NCBI GenBank assembly: GCA_964526785.1
Contig: CAZGMJ010000030.1
Coordinates: forward strand, 1-64,000
Direction of reading: 5' to 3'
Length of the DNA stretch: 64,000 nt
Source of the DNA: CAZGMJ01 sp964526785
GTDB lineage: Bacteria; Planctomycetota; Phycisphaerae; Sedimentisphaerales; Anaerobacaceae
Position 1 is the stretch's first letter. The number at the start of each line of letters is the position of its first letter. Positions 37,821 to 46,614 of the stretch are shown here, piece after piece. Under the pieces are notes generated by a model. It ran no database searches. It had not been told where the DNA came from and was given only the letters and a program-made list of their open reading frames with translations. The position numbers and the translations under genes are program-made.

Positions 37821-38495
37821 TTACGCTATTCTTCGCAACTTCACTCCAGCAACACCCAGACCAAGAATCCCCAGCAGAACCGCCGCCGGTATTGGTACTG
37901 CAGCAACCTCCAGATTGTCGATGGCGATGTCATACCAACCACCGTCGCTGAACACCAGTAGCGAAACCGGTGAACTGAAGCCCAGAGCAAAACTGTCAGA
38001 GCCCGTCCCGAAATTCCACGATGACTCGCTCACCAAGGCGGCAGGGTCCGGGTTGTAGCGATCCGCCTCGCCATCGGCATAACTGCTGTCGTAGGCCTTG
38101 ACTGTAAAATCATGGCCGGAGGTTTCCTCGAACACATGAAAATCTGCCGCTGCACTCACAATCGGCAGGGAATCGAAAGACAGTTGAAAGGCTCCATGTG
38201 TTATCGAGTCACTTCCATATGTACGCAGCCACTGATCGTCATGGTCTTTGTCAGGCCAATCGAGATTCAATGGTGCAGATTCGCTGTTTGCCCAGGCCGC
38301 AGCACCTGTCGCAGTTAGTGAAGAACCATAAGTATCGGTCATGTAGTCCGTAACGCGCTGATCTGCGGACTCAACATAATCGGGGCTGGCTCCCCCTCTG
38401 GTAGCCCCTTCGACGTCAAAGGTCGCGTACAAATCTGCAGATGCGGTCCCGGCAACAAGCAATACCACGATTATCAGCAATAATAGCCTCTTCAT
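37821..38495 (-). CDS. Exosortase substrate C
   Basis: The 224-residue exported protein has a signal peptide (MKRLLLLIIVVLLVAG, ending ASA) and a beta-sandwich-like body with WYDIAIDNLEV near the end, as in many PEP-CTERM proteins. The sorting signal is VPIP, LLGILGLGVAG, VKLRRIA, the most divergent tail of the ten. AGGGA lies about ten bases before ATG 38495. No function is known. Confidence 0.86.
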   Translation of the reverse strand: MKRLLLLIIVVLLVAGTASADLYATFDVEGATRGGASPDYVESADQRVTDYMTDTYGSSLTATGAAAWANSESAPLNLDWPDKDHDDQWLRTYGSDSITHGAFQLSFDSLPIVSAAADFHVFEETSGHDFTVKAYDSSYADGEADRYNPDPAALVSESSWNFGTGSDSFALGFSSPVSLLVFSDGGWYDIAIDNLEVAAVPIPAAVLLGILGLGVAGVKLRRIA

Positions 38496-38555
38496 ATCAC
38501 ATTCCCTGCCTAACAACATATACATCCGACCAGGTCACGTCCCAAGGGCCGGGCC

Positions 38556-38587
38556 AAGCCCCTTTGGAGAAGGAAGCAAAGGGGCTT
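38556..38587 (-). terminator. Hairpin between substrates D and C
   Basis: A perfect 10-base-pair stem, AAGCCCCTTT with AAAGGGGCTT, encloses a 12-base loop, about 45 bases past the stop of substrate D. There is no T tract on the minus strand, so it may be a partial terminator or stabiliser that sets expression between substrates. Confidence 0.45.
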
Positions 38588-38633
38588 TAGCCTCAATTCG
38601 CGTACAGCATCCGTTCAGTGAGAGGGCCTTCCC

Positions 38634-39317
38634 TCAAGCAAACTTGCGTAATTTCACACCCGCCACGGTCAGACCGAGCATGCCCATGATCACAGCTGCA
38701 GGGGTGGGCACGAGCGAGACATGGAAATAGTCTGGGTTACTCGGCGAGTCGTTGGCACCATCAAAGGTGCCGCGTACGGCGAAACCAATCTCATTAAGAC
38801 CAGTTGCAAAGTCCGTCTCCGCGAAATCGACTGTTAGATTCGTTGCGGTCTGAGGGCCCAGGGTCGCCCAGTCGCTGTAGACGTACCCAGCACCTATATT
38901 CACATACACAGCCACATCCCACAAGTCGTCATTATCGTTTGCAACATAGGCGGTATAACCGGTGTATGGACCGGAGAGCCCGGCTTTCGTACCCGTAACT
39001 CCGATGTGCATATCTCCGACGTTATCCGCATCTCCAGGGTCTTCGAAGATCTGCCCGACGAAGCCAACTTTCCCTTGCATAGACGGCCCATATACAGCGA
39101 ATGGAAACACGTCGCCGTCATGAAAGTGAACGGTACTGCCGGATGTTCCTGGAGAATCGATAACAAGGCCCAAATCTCCGGCATCACTTACGGCTATTTC
39201 GCGAAATAGCGCCGCCGTAATATGATCCAAATGATACAAATCAGCTCTTAGCGGTGGGGCATGCACACAAACGGTCGCCAGGCAGATGAATAGCAGTAAG
39301 ATTGTCCGTTTCTTCAT
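38634..39317 (-). CDS. Exosortase substrate D
   Basis: The 227-residue exported protein has a signal peptide (ending LRADL), a body with DDLWDVAVYVNIG and NEIGFAVRGTFDG segments typical of secreted beta proteins, and the tail VPTP, IMGMLGLTVAG, VKLRKFA. AAGGAGG lies just before the ATG. No domain of known function is recognised. Confidence 0.87.
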   Translation of the reverse strand: MKKRTILLLFICLATVCVHAPPLRADLYHLDHITAALFREIAVSDAGDLGLVIDSPGTSGSTVHFHDGDVFPFAVYGPSMQGKVGFVGQIFEDPGDADNVGDMHIGVTGTKAGLSGPYTGYTAYVANDNDDLWDVAVYVNIGAGYVYSDWATLGPQTATNLTVDFAETDFATGLNEIGFAVRGTFDGANDSPSNPDYFHVSLVPTPAAVIMGMLGLTVAGVKLRKFA

Positions 39318-39374
39318 ATTTCATCCTCCTTCTTTAGTTGCCAAAGGCAGAGCTATTCCCTTTCTTCTTGTCGC

Positions 39375-40097
39375 TTATGCATATCTGCGCAGCTTCACAC
39401 CGGCGACGCTCAGGCCGAGCATGCCAAGCAGAACGGCACCGGGAACGGGGAGCGGAACGAAGTTGACTTGTCCTATATTCCCGTTCCTCAGTTCGATCTG
39501 AATGCCATCAATGTACCCGTCGTATCCGTTCCAGCTAATGTCTGTCTGCACACTAACCATTTGCAACAATTCAGAACCATAGTTCTCCTTCAGAGCACTC
39601 CAAGTGTAATTCTTGTTAACGGTCTGGTTCTCTCGAAATATCCATGCAGGATGTCCATCGCTCCCTGTATCACTCGTTGAGTATAGCGTCCATTCGTCTG
39701 TCGATGTATGATCCTGAAAATTGTTTATGAAACGATACTTACTAGGTGAGCGAGTGTATATCGTCAACCACCAGTCCCGGTCTGCAGGTGTGCCGGCTGG
39801 CCGCTTGGTCCAATAGCTAATCGACTCGATTTCTGCAAGCGATAAGTTAGCTGCATCGTCTGGGAATAAAGCCGACAAATAGTCCGGATCGTCTCCGTAT
39901 CGAGCGTGCCAGCCACTCCGCTCGGTCGCGGAACCCTGCCACGAATCGGGGCCATAATCCGGGGGAGCATCGTCATAGTTGATGCGCGGCTCTATATCGT
40001 AAATGATCATCTCCGGCGTAACATTGAGCCGGATATCACCCGACGATGGCGCAGCCATGAGCACTGCAATCACTAGAACAACTAAAATAAACCTCAT
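39375..40097 (-). CDS. Exosortase substrate E
   Basis: The 240-residue exported protein has a short signal peptide (ending SSGD), a body rich in Tyr, Trp and Asp (WQGSATERSGWHARYGDDPD, WWLTIYTRSPS) and the tail VPLPVPG, LLGMLGLSVAG, VKLRRYA. GGGAG about eight bases before ATG 40097 fixes the start. The body is not recognised. Confidence 0.86.
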   Translation of the reverse strand: MRFILVVLVIAVLMAAPSSGDIRLNVTPEMIIYDIEPRINYDDAPPDYGPDSWQGSATERSGWHARYGDDPDYLSALFPDDAANLSLAEIESISYWTKRPAGTPADRDWWLTIYTRSPSKYRFINNFQDHTSTDEWTLYSTSDTGSDGHPAWIFRENQTVNKNYTWSALKENYGSELLQMVSVQTDISWNGYDGYIDGIQIELRNGNIGQVNFVPLPVPGAVLLGMLGLSVAGVKLRRYA

Positions 40098-40217
40098 CAC
40101 ATTCTCCCAAAACTGCCTGCGGATCGCTACTGACTCTCAGCAGGCTTCACTACCTTGACTCGCCTTCAATGTTCTAACTCATATAAAGACGCATTCTCTT
40201 CTGATTGTTCAGAATCC

Positions 40218-41090
40218 TCATGCATACTTACGCAGCTTCACACCGGCGACGCTCAACCCGAGCATGCCCAATAGAACGGCAGCCGGGGCTGGGACGGGAG
40301 TAATAGAGGCAAGATCACCGCGTCCGGCATTCTCGTTTGTGAAGCCACTGGCGAAGACTGCCGAGCTATAACCATTGCCTATATCATAAGTAAAGATATC
40401 ATCAGAGCCATTGACCTCATAGCCGAAGAGGAGGTCGTCGGGTCCATCTGTTGAAAATGCGAGCCCGGGCAGATTGTTTTCCAATGAAGGAATATCATGC
40501 TGGAGCGATACGATTCCCGTGCCCATATCCACCGTGTAGAACTGCCCCGTATTGACAATATAGAACGTGCCATCTCGGGCTACGGCAATATCGGTGGAGG
40601 TGCCGAGATCGAACGCAGCACCCGACTGCCACAAGCCGACGCTCTGCCAGATATCTCCATTCGCCGGGTTAATTCTCAGCAACTCGTCTCCTGCGGCGTC
40701 CGCCGCCCAGAAGTTGTCTGCCGCATCGAAAACTGCTCCGCGAATATCCCGCTCGTCATAAAGAGAGCCTACTGCAGTTGCCGTAACTGTCGCCGGATCG
40801 AGCGCAAGCATCTGTGATTTGTCTTGACCGGTTTGCACGGAGAAGGCCAGCAGCCCATACGTACGCGACCACGCCAGTGCATCCGCATCCACGTCGTTAT
40901 CGTTGACTGTCAGTTTGCCGAGATTTGTAACGACGCCGGGATTGTTATCGTCGAAATAATGGAGATACGTCGGCGCCGCCGATGCCACCCCGCCACCCGG
41001 CGCGGTAGACGTCAGCGCATACATCATGTCGCCGGCGGCCGTGTTCGCCATAACCGCAAGCACAAAAGCTATTAGCAGTATGTTCTTCAT
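40218..41090 (-). CDS. Exosortase substrate F, propeller-like
   Basis: The 290-residue exported protein has a signal peptide (ending TAAG) and repeated short units such as GAVFDAADNFWAADAAGDEL, DIAVARDGTFYIVNTG and GLAFSTDGPDDLLFGYEV. These resemble blades of a beta propeller, as in PEP-CTERM proteins that bind glycans or proteins. The tail is VPAP, LLGMLGLSVAG, VKLRKYA. ATG 41090 is chosen because the signal peptide starts there (MKNILLIAFVLAV). Confidence 0.86.
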   Translation of the reverse strand: MKNILLIAFVLAVMANTAAGDMMYALTSTAPGGGVASAAPTYLHYFDDNNPGVVTNLGKLTVNDNDVDADALAWSRTYGLLAFSVQTGQDKSQMLALDPATVTATAVGSLYDERDIRGAVFDAADNFWAADAAGDELLRINPANGDIWQSVGLWQSGAAFDLGTSTDIAVARDGTFYIVNTGQFYTVDMGTGIVSLQHDIPSLENNLPGLAFSTDGPDDLLFGYEVNGSDDIFTYDIGNGYSSAVFASGFTNENAGRGDLASITPVPAPAAVLLGMLGLSVAGVKLRKYA

Positions 41091-41157
41091 GTTTTCACTC
41101 GTTGCACTTTCCGAGCCTTCACAGGCCACCCTTCGGCACATTCCTGCGTGCCAGGCG

Positions 41158-41823
41158 CTATGCATATTTTCGTAATTTCACTCCCGCTGCCGTCAGGCCC
41201 AGGATGCCCATCACCACGGCGGCTGGTGTGGGTACGGCCACCAGGCTCACGTCGTCGTAAAAGACATTCGTGAACGTGCTCTTGTTCTCCGTTCCCAGCA
41301 GCGTGACCTTCCAGTGGTCGGCGTCGCCGGGATTCTCTACCGATAACGAAAACAACGACCACGCACCATGGCTGTCGAGCACGCCTGTCGAAGCACTGGT
41401 TAGTAAGCTCGTCTCTCCGGAATCGCCGTAGAGTGCGAGAATAGCCTCGCCGTCGTCGTTGCCGCCGTCATAATGCTCGGTCTGCACATATCCTTCCAGC
41501 GTCAGCCGCGGGCTGCCAAGTCCCGAGGTGCCTGTCTGGTACATCGAGATCGTAATGCCCGCATCAGCTTCCTGAGAGGTCCGCTCATTGGCGAATGTGA
41601 AGAAGTAATTACCGGAATGCGGCGTAACATCCGGACCCGATTGGTCCTGGAGCGCAATTGTTGCGATAATGCTGTCATTGGCGGTGTCAGCCGCGCTCAA
41701 ATCAACGGACCAGCCGGTCAAATCGCCGCTCTCAGCGCCCCCGTTAACCATCAGGTCCGCGCTTGCAGCAACTGCAATGAGGCAGGAAAGCACGAGGATC
41801 GTTATTATCCTGTATTTCTCCAT
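41158..41823 (-). CDS. Exosortase substrate G, DUF642/CBM-like
   Basis: The 221-residue exported protein has a signal peptide (ending AASA), the NGGAESGDLTGWSVD opening typical of DUF642-like or carbohydrate-binding jelly rolls, and NVFYDDVSLVA before the tail VPTP, VMGILGLTAAG, VKLRKYA. AAGGA lies seven bases before ATG 41823. The start region and signal peptide are nearly the same as in substrate H at DNA level, which points to duplication. Confidence 0.88.
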   Translation of the reverse strand: MEKYRIITILVLSCLIAVAASADLMVNGGAESGDLTGWSVDLSAADTANDSIIATIALQDQSGPDVTPHSGNYFFTFANERTSQEADAGITISMYQTGTSGLGSPRLTLEGYVQTEHYDGGNDDGEAILALYGDSGETSLLTSASTGVLDSHGAWSLFSLSVENPGDADHWKVTLLGTENKSTFTNVFYDDVSLVAVPTPAAVVMGILGLTAAGVKLRKYA

Positions 41824-41945
41824 TTCCATTCCTTACCGGCCGCGCAGCGACCAGAGTTACACTGTTCTCCTTATGCATACTTGCGCAGCTTCACACCGGC
41901 GACACTCAGGCCGAGCATGCCCAGCAGGACCGCACCGGGGACAGG
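41820..41945 (-). repeat. Direct repeat copy 1: spacer plus sorting-signal DNA
   Basis: About 125 bases spanning the start of substrate G, the spacer, and the DNA for the C-terminal signal of substrate H. It is nearly identical to 42575-42700; the spacer part differs at only a handful of positions. Confidence 0.7.
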
Positions 41946-42578
41946 GACCATAGTCAGATCCATCGTTCCAGTCGGGGCTATCCAGTCCGTCGTATTCTCC
42001 AGAGAAAGAGCACTGATCGGTATGGTCGCCAGGTCAAAACCAATCCTCGAATCGTCCCAGTTGCCGCTGCCGGAGCTTTGTATGCCATCCGGAAATCCAC
42101 TGTCCTCACTCAATTCAATGGCAGTCAAATCGCTGCCGAGAGTAAAAACCGTTGAGTCGGACGTATTGAGAATCTGCGCGGCTCCGCTGACATCGACCAC
42201 AGAGAAGGGCCCGGCCTGACCGCCATACTGCAGATCCAGATCCAGCCAGCTCATTACCAGTCCGGATACCGGTGCGGGATTACTGGTTCCCGTTGCAAAG
42301 AACTCAAAAGAAAGACTGGTATATCGTCTGGTGTAATTGAAGCCGCCCGTGCTGTTGTCCATGAAATCTGAGGCACTTACCTTGATGTCCAGACCGCCGC
42401 CCGCGACATCTTCGTATGTATGTGAGGTGGCGGTCTGCAGCTCGTCCAAGGTAAGGATGCCGTTGGCCACATCTGTATCTCCGCTCTGGGGATTCAAGGT
42501 GACCATCAGGTCCGCGCTTGCAGCAACTGCAATGAGACATGCAATCACGACGATCGTTATTATCCTGTATTTCCCCAT
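41871..42578 (-). CDS. Exosortase substrate H
   Basis: The 235-residue exported protein has a signal peptide (MGKYRIITIVVIACLIAVAA, ending ASA), a body of PEP-CTERM-type beta structure (FNYTRRYTSLSFEFFATGTS), and the tail VPVP, LLGMLGLSVAG, VKLRKYA. Signal peptide, ribosome binding region and upstream spacer match substrate G closely. Its function is unknown. Confidence 0.87.
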   Translation of the reverse strand: MGKYRIITIVVIACLIAVAASADLMVTLNPQSGDTDVANGILTLDELQTATSHTYEDVAGGGLDIKVSASDFMDNSTGGFNYTRRYTSLSFEFFATGTSNPAPVSGLVMSWLDLDLQYGGQAGPFSVVDVSGAAQILNTSDSTVFTLGSDLTAIELSEDSGFPDGIQSSGSGNWDDSRIGFDLATIPISALSLENTTDWIAPTGTMDLTMVPVPGAVLLGMLGLSVAGVKLRKYA

Positions 42579-42700
42579 TTCAATTCCTTACCGGCCGCTT
42601 GGCGACCAGAGTTACACTGTTTTCCTTATGCATACTTGCGCAGCTTCACACCGGCGACGGTCAGACCGAGCATGCCCAGCAGAACCGCACCGGGAACGGG
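42575..42700 (-). repeat. Direct repeat copy 2: spacer plus sorting-signal DNA
   Basis: The second copy of the 125-base unit, spanning the start of substrate H, the spacer, and the end of substrate I. It suggests that substrate genes spread as cassettes. Confidence 0.7.
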
Positions 42701-43507
42701 GACGGGCTGGGCCGTAGCCTCCAACGCCGCTTCAAAGCCTGAACCTTGATCTCCAGCCCCTGTGCTGTAAATGGCTGAGAATGGACCACCAGCGTTTGGT
42801 GAACGGGTTCCCCAGCCCAATTCGTCAAAATATAGAGCCTGCGTATCACTTCGGTAGAACGCGCTGTCATCGCCGTTCAGGTTCCCAGCCCAGAATCTAA
42901 CAGTGTCACCAACAGAGACACCTGCGTCGGTTTCGTCCCAGCCATTTTGGTTGGTATCCCAGTAGAGGTCTGCCGTGACGCTGAATTGCCCAATGTCTGA
43001 AACCGTGTTGATACGGTTGCTTGGTTCAGTTGTCCACCATTGCACACTGGAACCGCCATGACCGTAAGGCTCTTCGATAACTCGCACATTCCAGCCGGTA
43101 GCTGCCGTCCCAGTAACCAAGGTGCTTGGCTTAACAACAACAGCTTCACCCCATGATCTGGCTGCCCCATTATCGAGGAACCAACTATTGAACATTGCGA
43201 TTCCCTCTTCGGCGCCAAGACTATCCCGCCAGTTCATGTACGTATTGTAGTTATCAGGTTGGTTCTGTGGAGCATCTGGATTGTAGAAGGTCTCATGTAA
43301 AGGATCAGTTGCCCAGGGTTGATGAAGTCTCCGAGCATTCGTCTGGTCAATCTTACGACCTCCTGCCACATCTGTGCCGGCGCTCGACGGGTAGGCTTGA
43401 ATCAGATCGTCAGGATCAAATCGTATCGTGACGAAGTCTGCCTGTACCGCAGCATTCGACAGGACAACTAAGGCAAATCCGGCAAGGAAGGTTATTAGCT
43501 TCTGCAT
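42626..43507 (-). CDS. Exosortase substrate I
   Basis: The 293-residue exported protein has a signal peptide (ending AVQA). Its body (FDPDDLIQAYPSS, FNSWFLDNGAARSWGEAVVV, DLYWDTNQNGWDETDAGVS, QALYFDELGWGTR) is not recognised. The tail is VPVP, LLGMLGLTVAG, VKLRKYA. AAAGGA lies about ten bases before ATG 43507; the ATG at 43519 is too close to that site. Confidence 0.86.
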   Translation of the reverse strand: MQKLITFLAGFALVVLSNAAVQADFVTIRFDPDDLIQAYPSSAGTDVAGGRKIDQTNARRLHQPWATDPLHETFYNPDAPQNQPDNYNTYMNWRDSLGAEEGIAMFNSWFLDNGAARSWGEAVVVKPSTLVTGTAATGWNVRVIEEPYGHGGSSVQWWTTEPSNRINTVSDIGQFSVTADLYWDTNQNGWDETDAGVSVGDTVRFWAGNLNGDDSAFYRSDTQALYFDELGWGTRSPNAGGPFSAIYSTGAGDQGSGFEAALEATAQPVPVPGAVLLGMLGLTVAGVKLRKYA

Positions 43508-43589
43508 TTTTATATCCATCCTTTCTTCTGACTGCTTATTGCAGTCTTGTCACTCTGTTTACTGTGCCATTCATGTTCTTGACACACTC

Positions 43590-44342
43590 TCATGCATATC
43601 TGCGCAGCTTCACACCGGCGACGCTCAGGCCGAGCATGCCGAGCAGAACCGCGCCGGGTACGGGGACTGCATTTACAGTGATTTCAGTATCCGCAATCAG
43701 ATCCTCACCATTGTAGGCGCTCAGTGTGAAGTAGTAAGAGCCCACATCCGTCGGATCAAAATCCGTGTCGAACCAGTGCGGCTTCCAGGATTGCTGCGCC
43801 ACGTTGTTGTTGGCGATTAGGTTGGCATAATCTGCTGCATCTAACGCCACAGTACCATCTCCATTTCCGGTGCTGTTGTCGCCGATAGCGTGATCCCAAA
43901 GCACTGCATTTTCTGCTGGATTCTCATCATTGATTGGATCAAATCCCGTGAAGTAAGCGCCTGTTGTTGAGGTCATAGCCAAGACATACGTCAAGTCATC
44001 AAGAGCCCAACTGGTACTACTACTACCGTCATAATTGGTGTTGATCGACCATTCAAATGACCACTCCGCTGTCGGGTAGGATTGTATTGGAGCAACACCG
44101 GCTTGGAACGTATACGTCCCGTCACCGTTGCTATTGAAAGTATTCTCAGGCACCCCCGCGTCATTATGGCGCAGCTTCGCTCTTAAGCCTAATTCAACAC
44201 CACTGGCTTGGTCAACGGTAAAGCTGCCGTTAGCATTGCCGTCGCCAAAAATAACGTCAGGTGTGACGTCTTGATCATATATGTCTGCAACTGCTGGTAC
44301 AGACAGTATTCCAATAACTATCAATGCTATTAGCTTCTTCAT
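43590..44342 (-). CDS. Exosortase substrate J
   Basis: The 250-residue exported protein has a signal peptide (ending AVADI) and the opening VTPDVIFGDGNANGSFTV followed by VELGLRAKLRHN, a pattern I associate with many PEP-CTERM-class proteins. The tail is VPVP, LLGMLGLSVAG, VKLRRYA. It is the first substrate gene of the tandem set, so a promoter for the set may lie in the 190 bases upstream (44343-44533), where nothing else is visible. Confidence 0.88.
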   Translation of the reverse strand: MKKLIALIVIGILSVPAVADIYDQDVTPDVIFGDGNANGSFTVDQASGVELGLRAKLRHNDAGVPENTFNSNGDGTYTFQAGVAPIQSYPTAEWSFEWSINTNYDGSSSTSWALDDLTYVLAMTSTTGAYFTGFDPINDENPAENAVLWDHAIGDNSTGNGDGTVALDAADYANLIANNNVAQQSWKPHWFDTDFDPTDVGSYYFTLSAYNGEDLIADTEITVNAVPVPGAVLLGMLGLSVAGVKLRRYA

Positions 44343-44533
44343 TTCACATTTCTCCGGTTAGAGTACGAAACGCTGATAGATCGCGAACGCCGTACGTCGA
44401 TTCATCTCGGGTTCGCATGGTGCTTTTCGTGTTGCCGCGTCCGGCCGGAAGACGGCACTCGCATCAAGGAGAAACGGTGCCGATTCGGTTTCGACGCAGC
44501 GTGCGCGCACGCGAAAAGCGGGTCAGTTCAGCT

Positions 44534-45130
44534 CTAAGCCGGAGGTCCGCGGGATGGGCATGGCGATGGTGTGTATTGTGATTTCCGCCGGGGCAGCGCA
44601 ACGGCCCTCGAGCGGTGTTGCGGCAGGAAATGATCCGCCGGGGGTCCCGGCGGCGGAAGATAGCTGAGCTGCAGCGAACAGAGCGATTCGGGCGGCGCGG
44701 CGTAGCTGTGCCCGATCTGGCCCGGGCCGCCGTCGTGATACCACTCGGGAATAAAGCCGAACGATATGCGCCGGACCCAGTGCGGAGCGCTGCACAGCCC
44801 CAGCCCCACCAGGGCGTACATGCACAGGCTGCAACTGCCCGGCCCCCCGGACAGCTCCAGCGCATTAGCCGCGGCATGTACCGGCTGGGGAGCCTCCTGG
44901 GCAGGTGCCGCGTACAGCGGAACGTCGAAGGGGCTCAGCGGCAGATCGCGGGTGACTTCCATGTCGTAATGGAGAGCCCCCCCCTGCTGCCGGTCGCAGC
45001 GACTCTGCGCGGTCCGGGCGGACTGCACGTCCACCGACCACTTCGTCAGCGGCATCATGTCACCGCGGGCAATCGCCGCAGCGACAAGCACGCCGAAAAG
45101 CACTGAGGTTTGTCTCCTCCAGTTGCACAT
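44534..45130 (-). CDS. Cys-rich secreted protein next to the substrates
   Basis: The 198-residue protein has a signal peptide (ending IARG) and a central hydrophobic Cys-rich segment CSLCMYALVGLGLC followed by WVRRISFGFIPEWYHDGGP and IGHSYA. The C terminus is Pro-rich and basic. It lacks the KLRKYA tail. Several other frames are open here because of high GC, which lowers confidence, but the signal peptide and ordered motifs favour this one. The inner hydrophobic-plus-basic segment might act as a membrane anchor. I recognise no family with confidence. Confidence 0.55.
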   Translation of the reverse strand: MCNWRRQTSVLFGVLVAAAIARGDMMPLTKWSVDVQSARTAQSRCDRQQGGALHYDMEVTRDLPLSPFDVPLYAAPAQEAPQPVHAAANALELSGGPGSCSLCMYALVGLGLCSAPHWVRRISFGFIPEWYHDGGPGQIGHSYAAPPESLCSLQLSYLPPPGPPADHFLPQHRSRAVALPRRKSQYTPSPCPSRGPPA

Positions 45131-45327
45131 CAACTTATCACTACTCCACTGAATATTACTCTCTGGTTATGGGACCATTGTAGGTAATTGGCCCCGGCAT
45201 GTCAAAATGAATCCCCGCAAACCGCGTGAATTGCAACACCGCCCTTCCGCACAACAGAACCGCCCTAACATGCTGCATTTAAGACACTTATGAAGATACA
45301 GACGCCTGTCAACCGCGCCGCCGCCTC

Positions 45328-45346
45328 AAAAATACCCAAACACCCC
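45328..45346 (-). repeat. Intergenic motif copy 5
   Basis: On the minus strand it reads GGGGTGTTTGGGTATTTTT, the fullest match to the consensus. It lies just before the first octamer-phased array. Confidence 0.55.
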
Positions 45347-45349
45347 AGT

Positions 45350-45480
45350 ACCGTCAAACTGTCAGACCGTCGGACTGTCTCACCGAAACACCGCCTCACC
45401 GTCAGAAGAACGGCAGTTCGTGATTGCGTCAGTTCGCCAGTTCGCAGCCCTCTCCTCCTCCACTCCTGCCTTTCCGCCCA
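45350..45480. repeat. Octamer-phased degenerate array 1
   Basis: From 45350 to 45405 seven units follow each other at exactly 8-base spacing with consensus ACYGTCNN (ACCGTCAA, ACTGTCAG, ACCGTCGG, ACTGTCTC and so on). Less regular CAGTTCG- and CCTCC-type words continue to about 45480. It abuts the end of the first HEPN gene. Confidence 0.75.
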
Positions 45481-45482
45481 TC

Positions 45483-45902
45483 CTAAGGTTCTATGCGAAC
45501 CCCCAGAGCGCGACAGTAATCAAGAAGAGACCGCCATCGTTTCTCTGCAATAGTGCGGAGCACCGACATATCCATTTGCTGATATTCGTGAATCGCGATG
45601 TTGCGAAAGCCCGTCATTGCCACCATCTCTTTCAGAAGGTCTTCGCCGATGTATCCCACCTCATGAATCATCCGGAAGGACTCCGCGCTTGACTGCGGCA
45701 TCCCAAGACGCTGCCTGGCAACGATGTGCATGGCCATATCGATCGCGGCCTGGCAGGCCCGCTCGATATTCAGTGTCATCGCGTCGATGTGCGTACAATT
45801 GTCCAGATCAGGATTAGCGCGATACTCCTGCTGCATGCGACGCAGTGCCCGCTCGATTATCGCCGCTTTGTTGAGGATGACGTCATCACGCTCGATAGGC
45901 AT
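45483..45902 (-). CDS. hepT: HEPN RNase-like toxin (HepT, DUF86 family)
   Basis: The 139-residue helical protein has the RX4-6H-type active motif in GFRNIAIHEYQ (Arg-Asn...His...Tyr), typical of HepT-like RNases whose activity is blocked by a cognate MNT protein. AAAGGAG eight bases before ATG 45902 fixes the start, and the MNT gene overlaps it by 17 bases. It should act on RNA when released from its partner. Confidence 0.88.
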   Translation of the reverse strand: MPIERDDVILNKAAIIERALRRMQQEYRANPDLDNCTHIDAMTLNIERACQAAIDMAMHIVARQRLGMPQSSAESFRMIHEVGYIGEDLLKEMVAMTGFRNIAIHEYQQMDMSVLRTIAEKRWRSLLDYCRALGVRIEP

Positions 45903-46296
45903 CGGCGATCTCCTTTCGCTCGAACCGAAACTGCATCGCCAGCCCAAGGAGGGACGCCGCAGCCAGGCCGGCAGCAGTTGCATCACGGCAGAAGAATGGC
46001 CTGCCTCTGAGAAGGGCCTGGCAGGAGTAGACAAGGTTCCGGGAAGAAAGCACACCCACATCAACCGTTCGACCTGCCGCCAGACTGAGATCGCCTGCCA
46101 GCTCGCAGATGTCCGTCGCACTGAGTTTCTTGCCTGCGACGGGAAGAATCGCAATGTCCACGTCGCTGTCGAAGCGCAGCCGGCCATCAACGGCGCTGCC
46201 GAGTACGTAGGCAGCCAGAATGCGAACATCGCGTTGTATTCTCTGTTCTATTGGCTTGAGTTCAACCATCGTCTGCCGACTTTGCATTTGGTTCAT
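45886..46296 (-). CDS. mntA: MNT-domain nucleotidyltransferase antitoxin, partner of HepT
   Basis: The 136-residue minimal nucleotidyltransferase has the motif GSAVDGRLRFDSDVDIAIL (GSx10DxD). MntA antitoxins inactivate HepT by adenylylating a Tyr near its active site. The start is uncertain: ATG 46296 is used, but GTG 46303-46305 and ATG 46269 are alternatives, and none has a strong ribosome binding site. Array DNA borders its upstream side. Confidence 0.85.
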   Translation of the reverse strand: MNQMQSRQTMVELKPIEQRIQRDVRILAAYVLGSAVDGRLRFDSDVDIAILPVAGKKLSATDICELAGDLSLAAGRTVDVGVLSSRNLVYSCQALLRGRPFFCRDATAAGLAAASLLGLAMQFRFERKEIADAYRA

Positions 46297-46308
46297 ACAT
46301 GCCACAGA

Positions 46309-46614
46309 ATACTCACACCGCCGAGCCAGGTCAAGCGCCTGTCCGACCGTCAGCAGAACCGCAGTTCGTTGTTGCGTCAGTTCGCAGCCCTCGCCTCCTC
46401 GACTTCTCGTTAACGCCTTAGTGCCTCGTTGCCTTGGTGCCTTAGTGCCTCGATCCCTTGCCTACTCGGCTTCTCTGCTACTGCCGTTCCGTCTTCTCGC
46501 CTTCTGCCTTTCAGCCCGCCCTCTCGCACTCACGCACTTTCGCACTGCCGTTCCGTCTCCTCGCCTTCTGCCGTTCAGCCCGCCCTCTCGCACTCACGCA
46601 CTTTCGCAGTTGAT
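46309..46614. repeat. Octamer-phased degenerate array 2
   Basis: Between the two MNT/HEPN pairs. Units at 46415-46462 are GCCTTAGT, GCCTCGTT, GCCTTGGT, GCCTTAGT, GCCTCGAT and CCCTTGCC at exact 8-base spacing. Two copies of the word CACTCACGCACTTTCGCA follow (46527 and 46591). It also has the ACCGTCAGCAGAAC and CAGTTCG words of array 1. Confidence 0.75.
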
